Source: an uncultured Pseudomonadota bacterium (GTDB taxonomy: Bacteria > Pseudomonadota > Gammaproteobacteria > Enterobacterales > Succinivibrionaceae). From it: a stretch of 49,146 nt of DNA. Where the stretch lies: the NCBI GenBank assembly GCA_900315145.1, contig OMYE01000005.1:1-49146 (forward strand), read 5' to 3'. The position numbers were made by a program, and so were the translations under genes. This document shows positions 18,155-27,849 of the stretch, piece by piece. The notes beneath the pieces are model-generated. The model was not told where the DNA came from. It made no database searches and worked only from the letters and a program-made list of their open reading frames with translations. How positions within the stretch are numbered: the stretch's first letter is position 1; the number at the start of each line of letters is the position of its first letter.

Positions 18155-18715
18155 TCAAATATCTGATAAATAGCGCTTCCAGTCAAAGGCCACTCCTGGA
18201 TCAGTTTTTCTAACCGGGGCAACATGCTCGTGTCCAACTATTCTATCTTTTGTGATTTTTGGATATTCCCTCATTATAGCCATAGTGAGAAATTTTAATG
18301 ACCGGTACTGCTCATCAGTGTAGGGGATATCATCAGCGCCTTCTAATTCAATGCCTATTGAAAAATCATTACATGCTTCTCTTCCGTTAAAGAATGATTT
18401 ACCGGCATGCCATGCCCGCTCATTTAAAGAAACAAACTGCACCACAGCACCAGTCCTTTTTACATAAAGATGTGAGCTTACGGTTAGATCAACTATCTCC
18501 TTGAAATAAGGGTGTTCTTCAACTGGGAGTCTGTTAGTAAAAAAAGATTCAACATAATTACCGCCGAACTGTTTCGGTGGTAACGAAATATTATGGATAA
18601 TCAGCAGACTGATCTCTCCATTAGGACGATGATTAAAATTAGGAGAAGGGATTATTTCAACACCTTTAATCCAACCGTCTTTAATTTCTGGTATTACTGT
18701 ACATGCCCCTGCCAT
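18155..18715 (-). CDS. ampD: AmpD, cytosolic 1,6-anhydro-MurNAc-L-Ala amidase
   Basis: AmpD cleaves the peptide from 1,6-anhydro-muropeptides during cell-wall recycling; loss of AmpD induces AmpC in enterobacteria. The N-acetylmuramoyl-L-alanine amidase type 2 fold has zinc ligands H41 (IIHNISLP), H162 (VGHEHVAP) and D172 (KTDPG), with catalytic E123 in FSIGIELEG. There is no signal peptide, as expected for the cytosolic enzyme. The ATG at 18715 has AAGGA upstream; a GTG nine codons earlier is less likely. Length is 186 residues. It lies downstream of lpxC on the same strand, separated by the lpxC terminator. This neighbourhood differs from E. coli, where secM-secA follow lpxC. Confidence 0.95.
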   Translation of the reverse strand: MAGACTVIPEIKDGWIKGVEIIPSPNFNHRPNGEISLLIIHNISLPPKQFGGNYVESFFTNRLPVEEHPYFKEIVDLTVSSHLYVKRTGAVVQFVSLNERAWHAGKSFFNGREACNDFSIGIELEGADDIPYTDEQYRSLKFLTMAIMREYPKITKDRIVGHEHVAPVRKTDPGVAFDWKRYLSDI

Positions 18716-18796
18716 TTTTATTTCTTCCTTAAAATACAGCACATCAATTGTTATTAACTATATATTTCAGATACTGTCATCCATAAAAACCATAAT

Positions 18797-18828
18797 AAAA
18801 AAAATCTGCCGTCGGGCAGATTTTTTTT
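18797..18828 (-). terminator. Terminator of lpxC
   Basis: A 10-bp stem AAAATCTGCC/GGCAGATTTT (18801-18810 with 18815-18824) with a GTCG loop is flanked by A and T runs on both sides. Confidence 0.9.
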
Positions 18829-18850
18829 ATTGAATTCTCTTAATTAATCT

Positions 18851-19792
18851 TTAAGCAAGAACAAAATCACTTACCTTCTCTTCTTCAAGGAACCTGTTCT
18901 GCTCAGCACAATGCATACCATCTTCAATAGTTATTAACTTATACGCGGTTGCATCGGCGAGCAAGGTTCTCAACAACATATTATTCAAATGATGACCGGT
19001 CTTATACGCCTTGAATTCTCCGACAATACTCTGTGCTGACATATAAAGATCACCAATTGCATCGAGAAGTTTATGCTTTACAAATTCATTCGGATAACGA
19101 AGACCTTCAGGATTCATAACTGAAAAATCATCCAAAACAACCGCATTATCCAAACTACCACCTAAAGCAAGATTATGAGCATGCATATATTCAACATCTC
19201 GCATAAAACAAAATGTTCTGGCTCGGCTTACATGCTTAAGGAATTTCACGCCACTGAAATCCATTTTGTAATGTTGCAGACTCTTATCCATAGCCGGATG
19301 ATTGAAGTCTATCTGAAGATCCAGTTTGAAGCCAGCAGTCGTAGGACTCAGCTCTGCCCACTTGTCCTCAAGCTCGACACGAACTTTCTTCGTAATCTTA
19401 ATAAATTTCTTTGGAGCAGATAAAATTTGAATACCCGCACTCTCAAGTAAATAAATGAACGGCTGAGCAGAACCATCCATAACAGGAAGCTCCGGCGCAT
19501 CAACCTCTATGTATAAATTATCTATTCCTGTAGCACTCAAGGCTGCACTCAGGTGCTCGATAGTGGCTACTCTCGCACCGGTATCATTAATGATTGCGGT
19601 ACATAGCTCAGTGTCTCTAACCATTTCAGCAGATGTCTTCATGTAAACCTTAGGAGACATATCGCTACGAACATATACAATGCCAGTATCGGCTGGGGCC
19701 GGCTTAAAAGTGATATTCACCTTTCTGCCAGAATGCAATCCAATACCTGAAGCTGAAACTTCTTTTTTGATTGTACGCTGTCTTATCATCAT
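18851..19792 (-). CDS. lpxC: UDP-3-O-acyl-N-acetylglucosamine deacetylase LpxC
   Basis: LpxC is the zinc amidase that commits precursor to lipid A synthesis. Zinc ligands are H80 (TIEHLSAAL), H240 and D244 ([11 protein letters not shown]), with the catalytic-site H267 (YKTGHHLNN), all two above the E. coli numbering. Length 313 fits the family. The first two codons are both ATG, and the second (19789) would reproduce the usual MIRQRT start. Its position after ftsZ at the end of the dcw cluster is standard for gammaproteobacteria. The protein ends LVLA-like (DFVLA), like E. coli LpxC (AVLA), whose C-terminus is an FtsH degradation tag. A CRP-like site lies 117 bases upstream. Confidence 0.96.
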   Translation of the reverse strand: MMIRQRTIKKEVSASGIGLHSGRKVNITFKPAPADTGIVYVRSDMSPKVYMKTSAEMVRDTELCTAIINDTGARVATIEHLSAALSATGIDNLYIEVDAPELPVMDGSAQPFIYLLESAGIQILSAPKKFIKITKKVRVELEDKWAELSPTTAGFKLDLQIDFNHPAMDKSLQHYKMDFSGVKFLKHVSRARTFCFMRDVEYMHAHNLALGGSLDNAVVLDDFSVMNPEGLRYPNEFVKHKLLDAIGDLYMSAQSIVGEFKAYKTGHHLNNMLLRTLLADATAYKLITIEDGMHCAEQNRFLEEEKVSDFVLA

Positions 19793-20146
19793 AATTACGA
19801 CTCTTGGTTAATTCAACTTACAACTTATGATATTTAGCATAATACCCAATATATTGACAGTAATTTAATATAAAAGATTCTTTTATACCCACCTGTATCT
19901 CATCAAGTTGTGATTGATATCACTTACTATCAACATTATAGCAAGATTTCAGTTTTTTAAAATAATTATTTACTTTTAAAACCTTTTCATCGAAACTTTT
20001 CCCTAAAAATGGCTTTTCATCAATATTTAAATATATAATTATTCTATATTCCGATGGTTTTATATTTTCTGAAAACAGTACTGTTTTATTCACAGATGTT
20101 AATTATTAACTGTTTAACTTGTCAATCTCTCCAAAATTTCTGATAC
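19793..20146. promoter_or_regulatory. lpxC upstream region
   Basis: No gene is seen. The lpxC promoter must be here on the minus strand; a TATTAT close to 19845 is a possible -10 element. A CRP-like palindrome lies at 19909-19924. Confidence 0.4.
19909..19924. promoter_or_regulatory. CRP-like binding site
   Basis: TGTGA-TTGATA-TCACT matches the CRP core TGTGA-N6-TCACA at nine of ten positions. It lies in the ftsZ-lpxC gap, upstream of lpxC. Confidence 0.45.
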
Positions 20147-20180
20147 AAAAAAAGCCCCGTAATATCTAACTACGGAGCTT
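20147..20180 (-). terminator. Terminator of ftsZ
   Basis: AAGCTCCGTA/TACGGGGCTT on the minus strand (20171-20180 with 20152-20161, one G-U pair) is followed by seven U residues. Confidence 0.88.
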
Positions 20181-20205
20181 GTCGACCGAACTTAAGGTTC
20201 AGTCA

Positions 20206-21450
20206 TTAATTGGATTTCTTTGACAACCAGCTTGGCAGTTCAATAGTGTCATCCGTCACACTCTTCTTATTCTGAACATCATCAAAACCTGAACTCACCC
20301 TACTTAATCCACTAGTATTCATTCCGGTGTTCTGGAACATGCTGGTAAGAACTTCTGCTGAAGTTGTTGTAGAAACCGCAGAATCATCCGCAGACGCAGA
20401 TGATACCTGCCCCAAAATAGTATTGATATTTTCTGAATCAGGCTTGTCAACTTCTGTAAGACCGGCCAAAACGATAGTTACATGAACAGCATCCGGCTTC
20501 ATATTTGAATTAATAACAAAACCATACTTAATATCAGAATTTTCAGTAGCAAAACTCTTATGCAGAATGTTACCAAGTCTTTCATATCTATCAAGACCTA
20601 GTTCTTCGTTCATTGTCACATTAACAATGAGACCTCGTGCCTTACAGTTAGAGAAGTCTTCGAGCAACGGACAGTTTACGGCATTCTGAACAGCTTGCTC
20701 AACTGCATTTTCGCCTTCACCTTCACCCATACCTATAAGGGCTGTGCCGGAACGGAGAAGCATTGTTCTGATATCATTGAAATCGAGATTCTGATAGCCA
20801 CATCTTTCAATAACATCTGCTATCCCCTGAACGGCTCTCTTTAAAACATTATTACATTCCTGGAAAGCTCTCACCAGTGAAATGTTTTTAGGCAGATATC
20901 TCAATAACTTATCGTTAGGAATAATAATCAGGGCATCTACCTCTTCTCTTAACTTCTCAATACCCTGTTCTGCTTTCTGTAACTGTTTTTTCCCCTCAAA
21001 AGAGAATGGTTTGGTAACGATTGCAACTGTCAGTGCTCCTAATTCCTTGCGGGCAATATTAGCAATTACCGGTGAAGCACCAGTACCAGTACCACCACCC
21101 ATACCTGCGGTAATAAACACTATATCGCTCTTTCCGATATTTTCACGCAGCACTTCCCTGCTTTCCTCAGCAGCGTTTCTGCCGATTTCAGGATTAGAAC
21201 CGGAACCCAGACCTCTGGTGGTATTAACACCTATCTGAATTCTGTTTTTTGCAGTATTCGAATTCAAGGCTTGCAGATCTGTATTAACAACCAGGAAGTC
21301 AACATTGGTAACTTCCTCATTAATCATATGCTGAACGGTATTACCGCCACCACCGCCGACACCGATTACCTTAATAACAGCTTTACCATTATCAGAGGGC
21401 ACATATCCACCTTCTGCAGTAGCATCTGCCGCTTGTAAAATATCACTCAT
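20206..21450 (-). CDS. ftsZ: Cell division protein FtsZ
   Basis: FtsZ is the tubulin-like GTPase that forms the division ring. The tubulin signature GGGTGTG is at 118-124, the synergy (T7) loop NLDFND at 221-226, and the N-terminal G-box GVGGGGGNTV is intact. After a short variable linker the C-terminal peptide DTIELPSWLSKKSN provides the FtsA/ZipA docking tail. Length 414 is a little more than in E. coli (383). A GGAG sequence lies unusually far (12 bases) before the ATG. Unlike in E. coli, a 421-base gap separates it from ftsA. Confidence 0.97.
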   Translation of the reverse strand: MSDILQAADATAEGGYVPSDNGKAVIKVIGVGGGGGNTVQHMINEEVTNVDFLVVNTDLQALNSNTAKNRIQIGVNTTRGLGSGSNPEIGRNAAEESREVLRENIGKSDIVFITAGMGGGTGTGASPVIANIARKELGALTVAIVTKPFSFEGKKQLQKAEQGIEKLREEVDALIIIPNDKLLRYLPKNISLVRAFQECNNVLKRAVQGIADVIERCGYQNLDFNDIRTMLLRSGTALIGMGEGEGENAVEQAVQNAVNCPLLEDFSNCKARGLIVNVTMNEELGLDRYERLGNILHKSFATENSDIKYGFVINSNMKPDAVHVTIVLAGLTEVDKPDSENINTILGQVSSASADDSAVSTTTSAEVLTSMFQNTGMNTSGLSRVSSGFDDVQNKKSVTDDTIELPSWLSKKSN

Positions 21451-21871
21451 ATTAAACTACTACTCCACAGACATGCCAATACACTTGATATATTAGCTTA
21501 TTCATTTAAATCCCTAGTAAAAACATCCATGGCAAAAAATCAACAATCCTTAAGAATTTTCGCCCGCAGATATGGCCTTACCACAGATACCCTATAAAAA
21601 ACCACTCTGCATGCATGACATTACCTCGTCCTTAAGGAAAATGCCGGTGATACATGTCAGAGTGATATTGAATTTAAAAATAAAACTTGTAGGTGGTGAT
21701 TGCAAAAACACTCAACCATCGAACAATCTTCACATTATGTAATATATATCAAAATATTACACTATTATCCACTTTATTTTATTTAAAACTAGTTCACGAT
21801 CGCATTGCTCTCAGTCTGGATAATTTTTTGTAAAAAATATACCGTATATCAGTCATTTAATCTGATACATA
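21451..21871 (-). promoter_or_regulatory. Long ftsA-ftsZ intergenic leader
   Basis: The gap is far larger than the tight junctions in the rest of the cluster and probably carries separate ftsZ promoters. Complementary segments at 21603-21609 (CACTCTG) and 21658-21664 (CAGAGTG), with alternative pairing TGACAT/ATGTCA inside, could form a stem-loop in the ftsZ leader. Inside it, on the minus strand, AAGGACGAGG precedes an ATG that opens a nine-codon frame (MSCMQSGFL) running into a six-U stretch. No protein-coding gene of normal size is present. Confidence 0.45.
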
Positions 21872-23179
21872 TTACATATTATTTCCACACCAATCAGCTA
21901 TCTTATGAAATACCTTGATTATCCCCTTATAATTCCTGTTTTTCTTATGGCTTTCAAGGATATCACTAAACTTGATCAATCCTAGAGAGGCACTTCCTGA
22001 ATATGGACTAATAGCATCAGTAAGACCGTTTATCATCCGCTTGTCAACCTGATGTATTCTAATCTTTCTAGCGTATCCGCCGAGGCCGTTGTTATTAAAA
22101 ATCTTAGCAACACATTCCTGCAGACATTTTGTTTCAGCAGCGCCTCCACATATAACGAAGCCGGCACCGAGAGAAATATCAGCTGAATCATTTACTTCGT
22201 TAAGCTTGGTTAGGACTTTGAGAATCAGCTGATTATATCCAGCCTCAATGGACTCAGCCAGTTCCCCCTGATTAATTGATTTAATCTGAGCAGCCCTGTT
22301 TTCGATTCTGATTTCCTTACCTGAAATAATACTGTTGGATACTGCAAAACCAAGCTCACATTTGATCTTTTCCGCTTCCCTCTCACTCAGGTTGTATGTA
22401 ACAGCAATATTCTGAGTAATCTTATCAGCACCGTACGGACATGACCCTACGTACACACAGTGCCCCTTATCAAAAATAGTTATATCTGTGGTACTTTTCC
22501 CGATATCAAGAACACATACACCAAGATTCTTTTCGGTATCACTGGCCACTGCATATGCAGCAGCCTGACCGCTGAATATAAATTCCGGATCATACTCAGT
22601 CTCAATACAACACAGGGCGCGCTTGATATTCTCTAAAAAAGAACTTTCAGCATATACTAAATTCAGAAAAGACTTTAATTGGCCTCCACTCAACTCAAGG
22701 GGATCTTCAACTCTTTCACTTGAATCAACCTGATAATAATTCGGTATTGCTGTGATCAACTCATAATCCTTAATCTTTAAGGATTTGGCTACACTGTTGG
22801 CTCTTATTATGTCTTCTTCGGTAATCGGATTCTTTTTCAAATCACAGGAACCAGAATTGTTTCTGAATGTTATAAATCTTCCCGGAATAGATACAAAAAC
22901 CCGAGGATTATTAATCTGAGGAATAGAACGCTCATCCTGTGAACGAGTCACCGCATTCTGTGCCATGTTATAAGCAGTTGAAATATTTTCCTTCAGCTTA
23001 TCCATGCTGACAATACCATCAGCATTCATTCCTGTTGTCTTGCATTTGCCATAGCCGATAATCTGAATATTTTCATCATCAAACAAAATGGCACTGCAGA
23101 TTTTTATTTCACTTGTTCCAAGGTCAATTGACACAATGTAATCTTGAGTACCGACGTTACTTAAATCATTTGCTGCCAT
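21872..23179 (-). CDS. ftsA: Cell division protein FtsA
   Basis: FtsA is the actin-like membrane tether of FtsZ. The ATPase domain shows phosphate loop 1 in VSIDLGTSEIK and the SHS2 (1C) subdomain. The C-terminus (GIIKVFHKIADWCGNNM) is an amphipathic helix fit for membrane binding. The second phosphate loop reads DIGKSTTDI (225-233), where E. coli has DIGGGTMDI, so two glycines are replaced. I start at the ATG at 23179, one base after the ftsQ stop, with AAAGGG upstream; the longer frame only overlaps ftsQ. Length is 435 residues. Confidence 0.95.
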   Translation of the reverse strand: MAANDLSNVGTQDYIVSIDLGTSEIKICSAILFDDENIQIIGYGKCKTTGMNADGIVSMDKLKENISTAYNMAQNAVTRSQDERSIPQINNPRVFVSIPGRFITFRNNSGSCDLKKNPITEEDIIRANSVAKSLKIKDYELITAIPNYYQVDSSERVEDPLELSGGQLKSFLNLVYAESSFLENIKRALCCIETEYDPEFIFSGQAAAYAVASDTEKNLGVCVLDIGKSTTDITIFDKGHCVYVGSCPYGADKITQNIAVTYNLSEREAEKIKCELGFAVSNSIISGKEIRIENRAAQIKSINQGELAESIEAGYNQLILKVLTKLNEVNDSADISLGAGFVICGGAAETKCLQECVAKIFNNNGLGGYARKIRIHQVDKRMINGLTDAISPYSGSASLGLIKFSDILESHKKNRNYKGIIKVFHKIADWCGNNM

Positions 23180-23180
23180 A

Positions 23181-23960
23181 CTATTGCCCTTTCCGTTCAA
23201 CCCACTTAACCGCGACCCCTGTATCATATCTTAGGTCGATATATTCTATATTATCTTTATCCTGAATATATGGATATGCTTTAATAAAGTTGCTTAACCT
23301 CAAAAAGAAAACGTTATTTTGATCATTTCCTAGATCAATTGTATTCTCTCTGCCTAAAATCAGTAACAAACCGTTATTTAATTTAAAATTCCATATATAA
23401 CTGTCACTTAAATTCAATTCCTGTACTCGATACCCGTACTGCTGTATATATCCGTCTATAACCTTGTACATTTCATAAACGGTTCTTGCCAGTTTTTCAG
23501 GACCGTTCATTCTTGGTAAATTTAAAGCATTATTAGTATTTTCAGGATGAATAATACTCCAGTCTGATACCAGCACACCATCATTGTAATATGCCAGAGG
23601 GGTATGCTCCACCACATGAATAGTCAGAATATCTGGAAGTCTCTTTCTCATACTGGCATGATAAATCCATGGCATTGTTTCCATATAGGCTCTGGTTTCA
23701 ATAAGATCCATGGTCATCATATTATAACTGTTGGGATTATCACGGAAATACTGCTCAATATCTTCCTTGGTTGAGTATTTGAGATTACCGGTAATCTTGA
23801 CATGACCGATCTGTATATTATCAACATCAGTCAGTTCATCATAAAGATAATTAACAAACACCGTTTCAAAAAAAATAACTAAAACAAACAGAAATACCCC
23901 AAAGATATATCCTCCCTTGGTTATTCCGTATTTCTGTTGCGTATTTCTGTTTCTTGCCAC
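23181..23960 (-). CDS. ftsQ: Cell division protein FtsQ
   Basis: FtsQ links the early and late divisome and binds FtsB/FtsL. The 259-residue bitopic protein has a short basic cytoplasmic tail, one membrane helix (about 17-37) and a periplasmic POTRA domain from about residue 50 (IQIGHVKITGNLKYSTKEDI). The conserved PWIYHASMRKRLPDILTIHVVEHTPLAYYND block then leads into the beta domain. It lies one base before ftsA and two bases after murC. The usual ddl gene between murC and ftsQ is absent. Confidence 0.93.
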   Translation of the reverse strand: MARNRNTQQKYGITKGGYIFGVFLFVLVIFFETVFVNYLYDELTDVDNIQIGHVKITGNLKYSTKEDIEQYFRDNPNSYNMMTMDLIETRAYMETMPWIYHASMRKRLPDILTIHVVEHTPLAYYNDGVLVSDWSIIHPENTNNALNLPRMNGPEKLARTVYEMYKVIDGYIQQYGYRVQELNLSDSYIWNFKLNNGLLLILGRENTIDLGNDQNNVFFLRLSNFIKAYPYIQDKDNIEYIDLRYDTGVAVKWVERKGQ

Positions 23961-23962
23961 AA

Positions 23963-25405
23963 TCAGTTTCTTTCCTTCATTTTGGCTATATCAAGCTTGT
24001 ACTCAGCCAGTACCTTGGCTAGCTTACCAACATTACCCGCTCCCTGAGTAAGGAGAATATCACCATCTCTAATTACATCAGCAACAACCGCTGGAACCTG
24101 TTCTGCAGAAGGAACAAAATAAGGTTCCACCTTTCCTCTTAATCGGATTGAACGACACAGTGAACGACCATCTGCCCCGACTATAGGATCTTCACCCGCA
24201 GGATAAACATCAAGAAGAATCAATTCATCCACAAGTCCGAGAACATCTATGAATTCCTCATAACAGTCGCGTGTTCTTGTATAACGATGAGGCTGAAAAA
24301 TCATGACAAGACGTCTGTCCGGCCAGCCTGCACGAACCGCACGTATGGTGGCCTTAACTTCACTCGGATGATGTCCGTAATCATCCACCAGCATAACCTT
24401 GCCGTTTTCAGTATCAAATTCTCCATACTGTTCGAACCTTCTACCTACACCCTGAAATGATCCGAGAGCATCAACAATTGATTTATCATCAATATTGTCC
24501 TCTGTAGCTACTGCTATAGCTGCTGCAGCATTGAGAGCCATATGGAATCCAGGAATAGTCAGTTTAATATCTAGAACAGATCCGTCTTTACGTCTGACTT
24601 TAAATGTGGAATAACTGGTACACTGCTTAAAATCATATACCATCACATCACTGTCTTCTCTTGCGCCATAGGTTATGACGCTTCTTCCGATTCTAGGCAA
24701 CAGTTCACGAATCACAGGATCATCATTGCAGACAACTGCAACACCGTAAAATGGTAAATTATGCAGAAATTCAATAAATGTATCCTTTAATTTTGAAAAG
24801 TCACCGCCATAGGTATCCATATGGTCTTCTTCAATATTTGTAACAACTGAGGTCATCGGCTGCAGATGAAGAAATGAGGCATCAGATTCGTCTGCTTCAG
24901 CTATAAGATATTTACCGCTTCCAAGTCTGGCGTTTACCCCTGCACTGTTTAGCAGTCCACCTATAACAAAGGTTGGATCCTTACCAGCCTGGGCATAGAT
25001 ACTGGATATAAGACTAGTAGTAGTTGTTTTTCCATGAGTACCCGCAACAGCTATTCCAAAACGATAACGCATAAGTTCAGCAAGCATTTCCGCACGACGA
25101 ACGACCGGAATACGCAATTCGATAGCCCTCAGCCATTCAGGATTATCCTTCTTAATGGCACTGGAGATAACAACAACACTTGCCCCGTCAACATTCGAGG
25201 CGTTGTGTCCTATATAAACTTTTATGTTATTATTCTCAAGATGTTTAGTAGTATTACTGGCCATAATATCGGAGCCGGTTACTTCATATCCTTCATTTGC
25301 AAGTACTTCTGCAATACCATTCATACCGGCACCGCCTATACCAACAAAATGAATGCGTTTAACCTTATGCATCTGAGGAATTTTAAATTCAGAATTTCCT
25401 GACAT
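23963..25405 (-). CDS. murC: UDP-N-acetylmuramate--L-alanine ligase MurC
   Basis: MurC adds L-alanine to UDP-MurNAc, the first step of stem-peptide synthesis. The N-terminal Rossmann domain has [14 protein letters not shown], the ATP loop GTHGKTT is at 122-128, and the [10 protein letters not shown] and HRYTRTRD blocks mark the MurC subfamily. Length 480 is normal. A GGGAG site lies before the ATG. It follows murG by 15 bases and leads directly into ftsQ. Confidence 0.97.
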   Translation of the reverse strand: MSGNSEFKIPQMHKVKRIHFVGIGGAGMNGIAEVLANEGYEVTGSDIMASNTTKHLENNNIKVYIGHNASNVDGASVVVISSAIKKDNPEWLRAIELRIPVVRRAEMLAELMRYRFGIAVAGTHGKTTTTSLISSIYAQAGKDPTFVIGGLLNSAGVNARLGSGKYLIAEADESDASFLHLQPMTSVVTNIEEDHMDTYGGDFSKLKDTFIEFLHNLPFYGVAVVCNDDPVIRELLPRIGRSVITYGAREDSDVMVYDFKQCTSYSTFKVRRKDGSVLDIKLTIPGFHMALNAAAAIAVATEDNIDDKSIVDALGSFQGVGRRFEQYGEFDTENGKVMLVDDYGHHPSEVKATIRAVRAGWPDRRLVMIFQPHRYTRTRDCYEEFIDVLGLVDELILLDVYPAGEDPIVGADGRSLCRSIRLRGKVEPYFVPSAEQVPAVVADVIRDGDILLTQGAGNVGKLAKVLAEYKLDIAKMKERN

Positions 25406-25420
25406 TACTTCTAGCTCCCT

Positions 25421-26518
25421 TTAGTCCCGTTTATCATTTGCCATCCCGGCCATTTTTCTACATACTTCTGAAGCACAAACTGTGGCATCTAATTTAGCCA
25501 TCTTTCCAGCTATCTGACTTATCTGAGCAATCTTATTACGATTCATAGACCAGTCTTTAAGTATATCAGCCAACTTTTCAGGTGTAAGTTCAGACTGAGG
25601 CAGACATACCGCACCACCATTATCGGAAAGATATCTAGCATTCTTTGTCTGATGATCATCTACGGCTGTAGGAAGCGGAACAAAAATAGCCGGCATGCCT
25701 GCAGCACTGACTTCAGCAAGTGTCAAAGCACCTGCACGACAGATAATAACATCATTTTCCTTATATGCAGATGCCATATCTGAAATAAAATCCGTAACAG
25801 TATAATGATCAACACCAAGTTTTTTATACACCTCAGTCACGCCTGCACTGTTCCCCTGACCGGTCTGATGCGTAATATTAATTTTGGCTCCGTATCTGTT
25901 AGCGATGGCCACAGCTTCAGGAATATTCTCATTCAAAGCCTGAGCACCAAGACTTCCTCCTATAACCAGCACGTTTAAATTCTCATGATCGAAATTCTTC
26001 GGAAGTTCTTTGTTGAGGTTCAATACGTCTTCTCTTACTGGATTCCCCACATATTCAGTCCTTTTTCCCGTAAGAGCCCCCGGGAATCCCAATAGAACAA
26101 CGTCAGCAAATTTTGAAAGGATTCTGTTAGTAACACCTGGTGAAGCATTCTGTTCGTGCAGAATCAGAGGAATCCCTAAAATCTTCGCAGCAATCCCCCC
26201 CGGACCAGATGCATATCCGCCAAGTCCGAGAACAACGTCAGGTTTAAACTTTCTGATTATACCCAGCGCTTCGTATACAGCTCTAGCTACTAAAAAAGGG
26301 GAAACAATCTTTCTCAATAGACCATTTCTTCTTAAACCTTTAATTTTTATAAACTCAATCTTAAAGCCATGCTGAGGTACCAGTCTTGCTTCCATTCTTT
26401 CTCTGGTTCCCAACCACAGTACTTCAAATTCATTATTTTTAGTAAGCTCTTTTGCTACTGCAAGCCCCGGAAAAACATGCCCACCGGTACCGCCTGCCAT
26501 AATTAAAATTTTTTTCAT
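25421..26518 (-). CDS. murG: MurG, lipid II-forming GlcNAc transferase
   Basis: MurG transfers GlcNAc to lipid I at the inner face of the membrane and makes lipid II. The GT-B fold shows GGTGGH (9-14), the G-loops LGLGGYASGP and GGSLGAQALN, and the donor-site block ICRAGALTLAEVSAAGMPAIFVPLP. The ATG at 26518 gives MKKILIMAGG, the usual start; the seven extra upstream codons are not conserved. Length is 365 residues. It lies 50 bases after ftsW. Confidence 0.97.
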   Translation of the reverse strand: MKKILIMAGGTGGHVFPGLAVAKELTKNNEFEVLWLGTRERMEARLVPQHGFKIEFIKIKGLRRNGLLRKIVSPFLVARAVYEALGIIRKFKPDVVLGLGGYASGPGGIAAKILGIPLILHEQNASPGVTNRILSKFADVVLLGFPGALTGKRTEYVGNPVREDVLNLNKELPKNFDHENLNVLVIGGSLGAQALNENIPEAVAIANRYGAKINITHQTGQGNSAGVTEVYKKLGVDHYTVTDFISDMASAYKENDVIICRAGALTLAEVSAAGMPAIFVPLPTAVDDHQTKNARYLSDNGGAVCLPQSELTPEKLADILKDWSMNRNKIAQISQIAGKMAKLDATVCASEVCRKMAGMANDKRD

Positions 26519-26568
26519 ATAACTATCACATCCATACATCTACGGACAATATATGTTAAGACCACACA

Positions 26569-27849
26569 TCAGCCGTTTGCCGCCACATTGGCGTCAGTAT
26601 TTTCTCCGGAAACAGCAACGTTTTTGTTATATCTGCTTCTCTTACTGTTTTGCTTATATCTTAATTGAGAATTACGGATTCTGTTAAGATAATTTGCTCT
26701 CCGTTCATAACTGATTCTCAAGAGAATGCATACCGCAAGAATTGATGAAATTAAACTTGATCCGCCGTAACTGATAAAAGGCATAGTCAACCCTTTTGTC
26801 GGAAACAGACCAGAAACCACTCCCATGTTAATAATACTCTGCACAGCAAACCACGAACCTATGCCGATGGCACAGTAACCATGAAAATAATTTCTGTCGT
26901 TTGTTGAACTTATTGCCTCCAATCCGAGTTTAACAGTTCTGAATATCAGCAAAAGTTCCAATATAAACACAAAGGAAACAAAGACAAACCCCATTTCCTC
27001 ACCAATAATTGACATGATAAAGTCTGTATGTGGTTCAGGAATATAGCTTAATTTTAATTCACTGTTTCCCAGGCCAAGCCCCCACATCCCCCCTCTTGCG
27101 AGACTCATCTGCGAAGCTGCAAGCTGGTATCCGCTTTTGGTAATATCCTTAAAAGGATCCGTGAAACTCAGCAGACGTTGAATTCTGTATGGATCCTTGA
27201 CAATCATAGCCACTGCACCGGCTATACCCACTATTGCATACACCAGAAAAGTACGCCACATAATCCCGGCAAAAACCAACATTGTAATCAGGATACACGC
27301 AAGTACCACGCATGTACCTAAATCTTTTTGAAAAAATAGGATAACTAGAAAAACAAATGTCGGTATAACTACTAGGAAACTCCTTAACGGATTCTTTATG
27401 TCCTCATTATGTCTGTGAATATATCCTGCCACATATAGGATTAAGGATATTTTTAAAAATTCTGACGGCTGGACATTAAAAAAACCTAATGAAAGCCATC
27501 TTTTCGCACCATTTATCTCTTTACCGACAAATATTACCAGCAGACACATGACCGCCACCAAGGTCATCATCTTCCACTGACCGAGACTGTACCACAGTTT
27601 TGTACTTATGTTTATACAAACACAGTACATCACAATCCCCATGCCCATGAAAAGAATCTGTTTATTGACATAGTAAGTTGAAGTACCGAACTTATCAAAA
27701 CTGACGTAAATTGAAGCTGAATATATGGCAATCAACCCAATGGTCATCAGAATTGCAGGTATCACGATAAACCACGGGTCAAAGGGCACCCAGTTTGTAG
27801 TATTGTACTTTTTATCACTATTACCTAGCAGCAGATTAAGAAACCGCAT
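26569..27849 (-). CDS. ftsW: FtsW, septal peptidoglycan glycosyltransferase
   Basis: FtsW is the SEDS-family polymerase of septal lipid II, working with the transpeptidase FtsI. The 426-residue protein has about ten membrane helices and the SEDS blocks NGAKRWLSLGFFNVQPSE and PEPHTDFIMSIIGEE, and the C-terminal FISYGGSSLI. The cytoplasmic tail is basic and asparagine-rich. Its ATG overlaps the murD stop by one base (TAATG), implying translational coupling. SEDS alternatives (RodA) are excluded by the dcw location. Confidence 0.95.
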   Translation of the reverse strand: MRFLNLLLGNSDKKYNTTNWVPFDPWFIVIPAILMTIGLIAIYSASIYVSFDKFGTSTYYVNKQILFMGMGIVMYCVCINISTKLWYSLGQWKMMTLVAVMCLLVIFVGKEINGAKRWLSLGFFNVQPSEFLKISLILYVAGYIHRHNEDIKNPLRSFLVVIPTFVFLVILFFQKDLGTCVVLACILITMLVFAGIMWRTFLVYAIVGIAGAVAMIVKDPYRIQRLLSFTDPFKDITKSGYQLAASQMSLARGGMWGLGLGNSELKLSYIPEPHTDFIMSIIGEEMGFVFVSFVFILELLLIFRTVKLGLEAISSTNDRNYFHGYCAIGIGSWFAVQSIINMGVVSGLFPTKGLTMPFISYGGSSLISSILAVCILLRISYERRANYLNRIRNSQLRYKQNSKRSRYNKNVAVSGENTDANVAANG

